From Chrysochromulina parva (taxonomy: Eukaryota > Haptophyta > Prymnesiales > Chrysochromulinaceae): a DNA stretch of 16,024 bases. Below are positions 1-7,670 of the stretch, in pieces. The stretch is taken from assembly GCA_002887195.1 (NCBI GenBank), contig PJAB01001246.1:1-16024 (forward strand), written 5' to 3'. The position numbers and the translations under genes were made by a program. The notes under the pieces were generated by a model. It worked only from the letters and a program-made list of their open reading frames with translations. It had not been told where the DNA came from and ran no database searches. The first letter of the stretch is position 1, and every line of letters begins with the position of its first letter.

Positions 1-398
1 GTCGATGCCGACCACGGCAAGAGCGAATCGCACCGACGGCGACGCCGAGGCCGGTGCTGCGGAGGCGGAAAAGTGCAAGAAGGCGCGGGTCACCCTGCCG
101 ATGCTCTCCGTGCTGCAGACAGTGCTTCAACAGACAACACGCTGCCGAGGCGCTCGCCGACAAGACCAAGGAGCTCACCGACGTGCTCGGCTCGATCAAC
201 AACGATCAGCTCGTCGCAGACGGCCTCCGGCGGGGGCTCTGGCGGACTTGTTCCTCTGGTCGACGGCGGGTGGGCGAGGGGAGGCGGGGAAGGGGGGTTG
301 ACGGGTTTTGCGGGGGGCGCTCGTCACCGTCGAGTCCCAGTTTCCAGACGCCCGTGCACGTACACGCGACGAGCCCGCGACGAACCCGCGACAGCAGA
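1..398 (+). other. Upstream region of the MAP kinase kinase, possible exon fragment
   Basis: No gene is recognised here with confidence. Two short protein-like stretches lie in different frames. Bases 65-130 (frame of base 5) encode an amphipathic helix containing LPMLSVLQTVLQQ. Bases 135-235 (frame of base 54) encode a helical stretch containing ALADKTKELTDVLGSINNDQ. Joining them needs a one-base frame change or a very small intron near 122-149. The second frame stays open into the kinase, but its translation from 240 to 398 is Arg/Gly/Ser-rich and looks non-coding. The segment could be the end of an upstream gene, an upstream kinase exon, or 5' UTR. A candidate acceptor is the pyrimidine-rich stretch ending in TTTCCAG near 342-348. 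Confidence 0.25.
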
Positions 399-1938
399 AT
401 GGCCGACGAGGGCTACGTGCAGGACCGCATCCAGCCACCGCCACGCTACAAGCAGGTTGCCTCGCGTAAAAAGATATCGCTCGCAATCAACCCAGACGCG
501 CAGGCCGAGGCGGCCGCGGCGAGTGGCGCACCGGTCCTCACGGCGGGCGGGTCGCTGCGTGCGGACGACCTCAGCATAGGCCTTGCGGGCCTGCGCGTCA
601 AGTCGGACACGTCCGATCGGCGCGGCTTCGACATGCAGGGGCTCGCCGCATGTGCCGAGGCAGGCTCCTCCTCGGAGGGCCGCTTCAAGGCGATGCCCTC
701 TTCGGAGGACGACGAGCAGGTCTCGTTGGACGAGTTTCGTGTGCTGCGCGAGCTCGGCGAGGGCACGAGCGGCGTCGTGTGCCTCGTTCGGCACAAGCCG
801 ACGGGTCGGCTGTACGCCAAGAAAGTGATCAACCTGGGCTGTTCCGACAAGGAGCGCACTCAGATCTTGATGGAGATCCGCACCCTGCACAAGTCGCACG
901 TGCCCGGGATCATCGCGTTCAAGAATGCCTTCTACGCCGACAACGCCGTGCACATCGTGCTCGAGTACATGAACTGCGGCTCGCTCGCCTCGGTGGTCCA
1001 GCGCAGCGGGCCGCTGCCTGAGCAGCTGCTTGCGCGTGTCACCTCCGATGTTCTCGGAGGCGTGGATCATCTGCACCGCGTGCTCAAGGTGGTGCACCGC
1101 GACATCAAGCCGGCGAACGTGCTGCTCAACGACAATGCCGAGGTGAAGCTGGCCGACTTTGGCATGTCCGGCCAGCTCGCGAACACGTTCGGCCGACTCG
1201 CCTCGTGGGTGAGGGGATTGCCATTGATTGCCATTGATTGCCACTGATTGCCATTGATGAGCTTCGTCATTTCGCCTCGTGGGTGAGGGGATTGCCATTG
1301 ATTGCCACTGATTGCCACTGATTGCCATTGATGAGCTTCGTCATCTCGCCTCGTGGGTGAGGGGATTGCCATTGATTGCCACTGATTGCCACTGATTGCC
1401 ACTGATTGCCACTGATGAGCTTCGTCATCTCGCCTCGAAGGTGGGCACCGCTGCGTACATGAGCCCGGAGCGCATCTCAGGTTCGTCATACTCATATGAG
1501 AGCGATATCTGGGCGCTCGGGGTGACTCTGTGGGAATGCTCGGTCGGGCGGTACCCGTACGTCAGTGCGCCGGGCGCCAGCGAGCGCGGCGGCAACGGCG
1601 GCAGTGACGAGCGACGGCGAAGCGCAGCCGGCGCCGGCGGGCCGTCCGAGGGGCTGTTGCCGGGTGATGAGCAAAAGATGGGCATCACGTTTTGGGATTT
1701 GCTCTATTCGATCGTCGAGTGCGATGCACCGCCGCTCCCCACGTGGGAGAGCTGTGGTCTCATCTTCTCATCCCAATTCAAGGATCTCGTGCACTCGTGC
1801 ATGCACAAGGACGGCACACGACGGCCCGCAGCCGCCGCACTGCTCAGCCATCCCTGGCTGCATGAGTCCCGCCGTAAGCCACAGCCGGATCTCTCCGAAT
1901 GGCTGGTCCCTGACGAGGTCGGTTCGCAGCCGACGTGA
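399..1938 (+). CDS. MAP kinase kinase (MEK/MKK family), one intron
   Basis: Dual-specificity kinase that phosphorylates the TxY loop of a MAP kinase in the cytoplasmic MAPK cascade. Exons are 399-1208 and 1441-1938, giving 435 residues. The ATG at 399 (context CAGCAGAATGG) is chosen because the translation upstream looks non-coding. Residues 23-32 (RKKISLAINP) match a MAPK-docking D-motif and align with the N-terminus of human MEK1. Kinase motifs: glycine loop GEGTSG from 120, ATP-binding Lys142 in YAKKVI, alpha-C Glu159, HRD at 233-235, DFG at 253-255, SPE at 278-280. The activation loop reads T263-x5-S269-W-V-G-T, the S/T-x5-S/T spacing of plant MKKs, and it is assembled across the intron. 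A Gly/Ser/Arg-rich insert of about 35 residues (313-348) follows subdomain IX. Family assignment is firm; the upstream MAP3K and target MAPK are unknown. Confidence 0.9.
1209..1440 (+). repeat. MAP kinase kinase intron made of three tandem units
   Basis: GT-AG phase-0 intron of 232 bases: donor GTGAGG at 1209, acceptor CTCGAAG ending at 1440. It consists exactly of three head-to-tail units, 1209-1282 (74), 1283-1356 (74) and 1357-1440 (84). Each unit starts GTGAGGGG, contains four (five in the last) copies of the decamer ATTGCCA(T/C)TG, and ends with ATGAGCTTCGTCAT plus a CGCCTCG tail. The donor is therefore present three times. The exon just before the intron ends in the same CTCGCCTCGTGG that ends the inner units. 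Reading through meets a stop in the first unit, so removal is required for the kinase loop. Confidence 0.88.
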
Positions 1939-2435
1939 CGGCGCGCTCGCTCCGGCTCCAGCCAAGGTCAGGGGCGGGCCTCCAGCGGTGTATTAACTGA
2001 GGTCTGGGGCGGGGAGCTCGGGCCTGGGAGCCCTCGCTGGGTGCGGCCCGGTGCGGGGCAGCGCCCCGCGACTTTTCAGAGGAAGTTAGGTCATGCATCA
2101 ACGATCAAGGGACAAGAACGCGGTTCACCCCGCCCGCCTCCGCTCCCGCCCACGAATGCTCCCCCGCCGCACGGCAGCACAATGCACCGACAGGATAGTG
2201 GATGGTATTTTGGATCTGTTTGTCCTCCTTGGTTCGATTGGTTCGGAAAATAGTTAAGGCTTTGTTACTCGAAATTTTTACGGAATACGGTACGACGCTA
2301 AACAGGTAACAGGTCGCACCGGTAGTCGCATCGCGCGCGGCGCGCATCTGCCCCAGCCTTGTCCGCACTCCCGCGGGTCCATTATCCAATTCACAGACCT
2401 CCCATTCACAGCCCTCCCACCCGCGCGAGTTGCGA
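1939..2435. other. Convergent intergenic region (3' ends)
   Basis: This 497-base gap separates the stop of the plus-strand MAP kinase kinase from the stop of the minus-strand helicase. No convincing coding region is visible. Bases 2195-2290 are clearly more AT-rich than the surroundings, as expected for 3' UTR and polyadenylation sequence. No canonical AATAAA is evident. Confidence 0.5.
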
Positions 2436-4986
2436 CTACTGTTGACCGCGCATCTCTCGCTCCCTTGCAATCTGAGCGAGCTTGCTCCCGCCAGACCCTA
2501 CCGGAGGCGGCAGCCCGTCCGCGGCAGCGCGAGGGCTCACCGCGCGCCCGCCAGCGCCCCCCGCGCCCGCAAGGTGCCCGGCGCCCGCCGCCAGCCCCTG
2601 GTGCGCGGCGAAAAAGTGGGGGGCGAGCTCGGGCAACCACTCGGGCTCGATCTGCGTCAGGTCGCGCATGTAGAGCTTGGTCGTGAAGAGCAGCTCGTTG
2701 AAGAGCACGCAGCGTGCCTGGCGCAAGGAGGGGCGGGGAGGAGGAGGGGATTCGTAAGGGCGATGTGGTGAGCACTTGCATGCACGGCAGGGAGGAGGGG
2801 ATTCGTGAGAGCGCTGTGGTGAGCACTTGCATGCACGGCAGGGAGGAGGGGAGTCGAGAGAGTGCTGTGTAGTGAGCACTTGCATGCACGGCAGGTCATC
2901 TCGGTGGCCATCCACGCACCTTGCGCGAGAAGAGCACGGAGGAAGGATGGACGGCCACGTGCTCGCGCGAGACGAGCGCAAGGTACTCCCCCGTCGGCTG
3001 TCGCAGGGCGGCGTGCATGAAGAAAGCTGCCGTGAGGGCGCGGCGCACGCGCCGGCTGCGCTCGATGTCCAGCTGCGGCGGGGCGCCGCCACCGGTATCC
3101 GCAGCGGCCTCGGCCGCAGCCGCGGCCTCGAGATCGCGATCACGCTCCGTGACGAGGCCGAGCCGTTCACACGACTCGCGCAGCTGCGTGCGCACCTGGC
3201 GCGCCGCTTCGAGCGTGCGCCGATTCGCGTGGTGCTGTTCACACCACGCCTTGGCCGTGCCGCCGCTCCGTCCGCCGAAGGCGTCGAAGACATGCACGAG
3301 CGTGAGCGTGTCGGCCTGCGGGTTGACGAAGCGGAGCCGCGCCTCGTCGGCGGCCGTGCGCGTGCTCGGGCCAGAGAGGAAGGGCGCGCCATCCGCGGAG
3401 AGCATGGCGATGAGAGTCAGCATCGTGGGTAGGCAGTCGTGTCGCGCCGCGCCACTCTCTAGAATCGCCTTGGCGTAGGCAGGGTCCAGGGGCAGCTGTG
3501 CCATCCAACGGCCATCGGCGGAGAGCGCGCCGTCGCGCTGCAGTGCGCCGAGCGCGAGCAGCTGCTCGAGCGCCGCCGCGAGCGCGTCGGTCGAGGGCGG
3601 CGAGACAAAATCAAACGAGAGTACGTCCTCGACGCCGAGCGCCTTGAGCGCCAGCAGCGCGCCCGCGAGGCTAATACGCTGGATCTCCGGGGTCGAGCTC
3701 TCGACGAGGCTGTGGAAAGTCGACTCGCTGTAGAGCCGGTAGCACTTGCCAGGCTGCTGTCGGCCCGCGCGGCCCGCGCGCTGTCGCGCGGCAGCCTTGG
3801 AGATGGGCGTCGCAAGCAGCGAGTCGACTCGCTTGCCTGGATGGTAGGTGCGCACCTTGGCATAGCCGCAGTCGACCACGAAGACGACTCCGTCGATGGT
3901 GACGCTGGTCTCGGCGATGTTCGTCGCCAGGATGACCTTTCGCGTGCCCGGGCGCGCCGGGCGCAGCGCCTTGAGCTGCAGGCTGGGCGGCAGTGCGGCG
4001 TACAGCGGCAAGACCACGAGTGGCTCCGCCGTCGCCGTCGCCTTCACACCCGCCGTCGCCTTCACACCCGATGCCGCGTCCTGCTTGTGGTTGGTGGTGG
4101 CGTTGGCGGTTAGCCGGCGCCTGATGGCGGCGCCCACGGCCTCGATGTCGTCCTGGCCCGTGAGGAACACGAGCACGTCGCCCGGCCGTTCCTCGTGGTG
4201 GATCTGTAGCACCGTCGTCGCCGCCGCCTCGAGGTAGTCACTCACCGTCTGGTCGGCGCTCACGTAGAGCATCTGGACCGGGTGCGTGCGCCCGAGCACC
4301 TGCACCGCGGGCGCGCCGCCAAAGTAGCGACAGAATGTCGCCGTCTCGAGCGTGGCGGACATGACGAGCAGCCGAAGCGGCGGCAGCTTCGGCTGCTTTT
4401 TGCCACTCGCGCCGGCGGCCGGCGCCGCGGCCGGCGCCGCGCGGGCTGCTTGCGCGCGCTTGAGGATCGCGAGCATCATGTCGGTCTGCAGCGAGCGCTC
4501 GTGGGCCTCGTCGACGATGACGATAGCGTACCGGCGCAGCAGCGGGTCGGCGATCGCCTCGCGCAGCAGCATGCCGTCGGTCAGGTACCGGAGCCTCGTC
4601 TCAGAGCTTGAGCAGTCGTCGAAGCGCACGCTGTAGCCGACGCGCGAGCCGAGCTCGACGCCCATCTCCTCGGAGACACGTTTGGCGACGCTCATGGCCG
4701 CGACGCGACGCGGCTGCGTGATGCCGATGATGCCACGCTCCGCGTACCCAGCCGCGAGCAGGAACTGTGGGATCTGCGTCGTCTTGCCGCAGCCCGTCTC
4801 TCCGGTGAGCACAAGCGTGGGCGAGGCGGCGACCGCGGCGAGCAGCGCCTGGCGTGCCTCCCAGATGGGCAGCCGGCGGCGCTCTAGGGCGAGTGTGGAT
4901 GTCGCGGGCACATCGTCGGCATCCTCGGATCGGGACCTCTTCGGCATGGTAGCGACGTGTTGGTTACAGAACTTCTTCGTTGTCAT
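2436..4986 (-). CDS. DHX33: DEAH-box RNA helicase, DHX33 type, one intron
   Basis: ATP-dependent DEAH/RHA-family RNA helicase. Human DHX33 acts in the nucleolus in rRNA synthesis and translation; that role is inferred here. Exons are 4986-2920 and 2717-2436, 782 residues (human DHX33 is about 700). A second in-frame ATG at 4947 gives MPKRSRSED, a nuclear-signal-like start, and may be the true one. Visible motifs: Walker A GETGCGKT (62-69), TQPRRVAA, DEAH (159-162), SAT (210-212), FLTGQDDIE, TNIAETSVTIDG, QRAGRAGR (402-409), then winged-helix, ratchet and OB-fold regions. The second exon begins ARCVLFNELLFTTKLYMRDL, closely matching the DHX33 C-terminus, followed by a Gly/Ala-rich tail. Residues 180-200 and 296-322 are Ala-rich loop inserts, the latter with a GVKATA duplication. 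It is divergent from the CDKC gene, 188 bases apart. Confidence 0.88.
2718..2919 (-). repeat. DHX33 intron with three tandem units of 51-53 bases
   Basis: Phase-0 GT-AG intron of 202 bases on the minus strand: donor AAG|GTGCGT at 2919, acceptor GCGCCAG ending at 2718. It joins SSVLFSRK to ARCVLFNELL, restoring DHX33 homology. Bases 2740-2894 are three tandem units (2740-2790, 2791-2841, 2842-2894). On the plus strand each has a GGAGGAGGGGATTCGT-like part of 28-30 bases and a 23-base part beginning GTGAGCACTTGCATGCACGG. The 23-base parts look identical and the longer parts vary. A diverged relative lies at 11884-11942. Confidence 0.85.
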
Positions 4987-5174
4987 TCAAGTTACGTCAT
5001 AGGACATTGGGTAACTCCGTGCCGGACTGTGAGTTGCTCCATCCTTTCACAGTGAATTTCCGCGTGCGGCCTCCTCGAGGGCGTCTTTTTCTCGAGACCT
5101 TGCAGGTGGTCGGGCGGCGCCTCCTGCAAGGGCCTCAGGTCTCGGTGCCTGAGGTTGAACGGTGGAGCGGTGGG
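4987..5174. promoter_or_regulatory. Divergent promoter region between DHX33 and the CDKC-type kinase
   Basis: These 188 bases lie between two start codons facing away from each other, so they must hold both 5' UTRs and at least one core promoter. I see no TATA box or other motif I can name. The assignment rests on gene arrangement only. Confidence 0.5.
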
Positions 5175-7183
5175 ATGGACGGAATGTCGGCGGGACAAAA
5201 GCGGCAGAGGGGCTCGAGGTCTGTCGACATCTTCGAGTTCTCTGCCGAGAGTCAAGTTGGCGAGGGGACTTACGGGTGAGTGCTGGCGTGGTGTAGCGCG
5301 CTGAGGACGCGCGCGCGAGCTTCCGCGGGATGCATGTCCTCAACGGATGCTTGCCCCCCGCCCGATGCCCCAGGCAAGTGTACAAGGCACGCAACAAGGA
5401 GACTGGGGAGGTGGTGGCTCTCAAGCGTGTCCGAATGGACAATGAGAAGGAGGGGGTGAGCCAGCGGCTCGCGCGCGCGCAGCCGCACGCGCTCGCGCGA
5501 CTCGCCCACGCCGGGGATGGAGCCCCGGCCGCTGCTGCAGACGATGCCCGCCGATGCGCCCGCCCTGGAAGGAGTGTCACCAGAGAGGTGACCGCCTTAG
5601 CCGCCCGTCGCGCGTGCTTTGCTCAGTTTCCGATTACCGCCATTCGCGAGATCAAGATTCTCAAGGTGCTGAACCACAAGAATGTGGTGCGGCTCAAGGA
5701 GATTGTCACGTCGAAGGGTACGCGCGGCCGTCGCGCCCGCGGGGCTCCCGTCCGCGCCCCGTGCCGCCATGCAACATGCATGCCTGCATTTGCCTCGTGG
5801 ATGTGTGCGCGCGTGCAGCCGCCCCACCTGGGTGCCTGTGTGCCCCTCCGCTCGCCAGGCGCCGAGTACAATCAAGGCAAAGGCTCCATCTACATGGTGA
5901 TGGAGTTTTGCGACCATGACCTAACGGGTCTGACCGATGCGGGACAAAAGTTCATCGTCCCGCAGATTAAGTGTTACATGAAGCAGCTCCTCGAGGGCCT
6001 GGCATACTGCCACGCTCAGAAGGTGCTGCATCGCGACATCAAAGGCTCCAACCTGCTCATTAGCCACGATGGGCAGCTCAAGCTGGCCGACTTTGGCCTC
6101 GCGCGGGCGTACGACTCGGAGAAGCAGCATGAGTACACGAATCGCGTGATCACGCTTTGGTACCGCCCGCCGGAGCTCCTCCTGGGCGCGAGCATGTACG
6201 GGCCGGCGATCGACATGTGGTCGGCCGGATGCATCTTCGCCGAGCTGCTCTTGCGCAAGCCCATCCTGCCGGGCAAGAACGAGTTTGAGCAGATCGACCT
6301 CATCTTCAAACTGCTCGGCACTCCGGACGAGGCTGAGTGGCCCCGCTGCAAGGCGCTCAAGTACTACGACCTCATCCTGTCGCAGGTGCCGCGCAGGTAC
6401 TCGAACCGTTTCGACGAGAAGTTTTCGACGCTCGACCCGACGGCGAAGGACCTCCTGCGCAAGCTACTGACCCTCGACCCGGAGAAGCGCATCTCGGCCG
6501 ATGAGGCGCTCAACCACGAATACTTTTGGACCGATCCAATGCCAGCGTTGCCAGCGGAGCTGCCCAAGTATCCGCCCTCGCACGAGTTCACCGCCAAGAA
6601 GCGGCGGCAGGCGAATGCGCAGCAGGCGCAGCAGCAGCCACCAGCGCCGGCGCCAGCGCCAGTCGCATCCACCGCGGAACCGCACGGCCACCATGACAAG
6701 AAGCACGACCCCAGCGCCCCGTACGGCGCTGGCGCCCACGGCGGCATGCCGCCACCAGACCAGCGCCCTTTGCCTGGATACGGTGGCAATGGGCACGCGC
6801 CACCAAATCCGTACCACCACCCTGCGCAACAGCAGCACGGCGGAGGGGGCGGCTACCCTCCGCCGAACGCCCCACCGCCGTACGAACGCTCCTCGGCCCA
6901 CCGCCCTCCCACCTGGGGGCCCTCGTCGCGCGCAGACCCCGGCGGGGCCTACCAGGTGCCGGGAGGTGGCGGTGGGAATCCGTACCACGCGCCGCCGGGC
7001 TATCGACCGCCCAATCGCCATCGCCCCGATGGCGCGGGCGGCGGCTCCTTTTTCGACGGCTCGCACCACGGCGGCCCGCCGGCAGGCGGCCACCACCCGC
7101 CTCCCCCTCACGTCAACAACCCGTACTACCAGCAGCCGCCGCCGCAAGCGTACGGCGGTGCATACGGGCGCCAGGCTCGCTGA
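5175..7183 (+). CDS. CDKC: Cyclin-dependent kinase, CDKC/CDK12 (PITAIRE) type, three introns
   Basis: Transcriptional CDK expected to pair with a cyclin T/K-like partner and phosphorylate the RNA polymerase II C-terminal domain in the nucleus. Exons 5175-5275, 5374-5455, 5627-5717 and 5859-7183 give 532 residues. A second ATG at 5184 is also possible. Motifs: glycine loop GEGTYG (29-34, split by intron 1), ATP-binding Lys in VALKRV (Lys51), PITAIRE (63-69), HRD in VLHRDIKGSN, DFG in LADFGLAR, T-loop Thr185 in EYTNRVITLWYRPPE. The stretch EYFWTDP...SHEFTAKKRRQ after the kinase fold is typical of plant CDKC. The tail from about 340 is Gly/Pro/His/Gln-rich with PPPP and YGG runs, probably disordered. 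CDK9 (PITALRE) is less likely. A different spliced C-terminus is possible (see 7184-7670). Confidence 0.92.
5276..5373 (+). other. CDKC-type kinase intron 1
   Basis: GT-AG phase-2 intron of 98 bases: donor TACGG|GTGAGT, acceptor GCCCCAG|GCAAGTG. Splicing rebuilds the glycine loop GEGTYGQVYKAR. It is not a multiple of three and contains an immediate in-frame stop. No tandem repeats were seen. Confidence 0.9.
5456..5626 (+). other. CDKC-type kinase intron 2
   Basis: GT-AG phase-0 intron of 171 bases: donor GAGGGG|GTGAGC, acceptor TTTGCTCAG|TTTCCG. Splicing joins MDNEKEG to FPITAIRE as in the CDK family. The length is a multiple of three with no in-frame stop, so retention would insert 57 Ala/Arg-rich residues just before the cyclin-binding PITAIRE helix. 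Confidence 0.9.
5718..5858 (+). other. CDKC-type kinase intron 3
   Basis: GT-AG phase-1 intron of 141 bases: donor TCGAAGG|GTACGC, acceptor CTCGCCAG|GCGCCGAG. It joins EIVTSK to GAEYNQGKGSIYMVMEF. It is a multiple of three with no in-frame stop, so a retained form would add 47 residues in the loop between alpha-C and the hinge. Confidence 0.88.
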
Positions 7184-7670
7184 CTTCTTCATCTCCGGCA
7201 AGGGGCGCGGCAGCGGGGAGACGTGGGCGAATGACAACCAACCAAAAAAAGCAGCAGCAGCAGCCGTTCGAGTTTGAGGACATGGGCTTCGACGGCGCGA
7301 CGGCGCCAGGGGCATGAATCGTGACTTCGACGGCAACGGGCCCGCGACTGGACGCGGGCCGGCGCCATCCACGGCGCCTGGGGAGAGGAGAGACGGCTCG
7401 GGCGGCGGAAGCGGCGCGGACTGGCACTCCCTGTTTGTACCTCTGTTTGTACTTCCCATCGATCGCACACACGGCACGGGGCGTGTGTGCGCCGCGCGTG
7501 TGACACCATGTGCAAAGACCGGACCGGACTGTGGTCACCCGAGTGTGGATATGAGATCTACATAGAAGATTCTGGCCCCGAGATGATGCTGTGAGTCGTG
7601 GCGGTTTTCCCCCTTGAACGCCGATGATGAAACCGCGCGTGTGTCTGGACGGAAGGCCAAGGCGGAACCG
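7184..7670 (+). other. Region between the CDKC-type kinase and the coiled-coil gene, with two short candidate coding segments
   Basis: Most of this should be the 3' UTR of the kinase and the 5' region of the next gene. Two short frames look protein-like. Bases 7231-7317 encode 28 residues containing KKQQQQPFEFEDMGFDG and then stop. A possible intron at 7158-7213 (GTGCAT...CGGCAG) would fuse this in frame to the kinase tail. Bases 7508-7594 encode 28 residues containing LWSPECGYEIYIEDSGPEMM. Its stop overlaps a donor-like GTGAGT at 7591, so it is either an upstream ORF or a first exon of the coiled-coil gene. Confidence 0.35.

Noticed and set aside
1209..1440. Regular repeats that could suggest a CRISPR array (also 2740-2894 and 15203-15268)
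   Set aside because: Units are contiguous or nearly so, with no unique spacers of constant length, and they lie inside eukaryotic introns.
324..1495. Long minus-strand open frames over the MAP kinase kinase, with QWQS-type repeats
   Set aside because: They are antisense to a well-supported kinase, and their repetitive part is simply the translated intron array.
2278..2911. Minus-strand frames reading MQVLTT...PSSLP repeats
   Set aside because: These are translations of the DHX33 intron array, in frames that do not continue the helicase.
6464..7477. 337-codon minus-strand open frame over the CDKC tail
   Set aside because: Arg/Val/Ala-rich translation opposite a GC-rich low-complexity coding tail; no motif of its own.
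7614..7670. Start of the coiled-coil protein at 7614
   Set aside because: The codon there is TTG; in a eukaryotic gene the first in-frame ATG at 7671, or an upstream spliced exon, is more likely.
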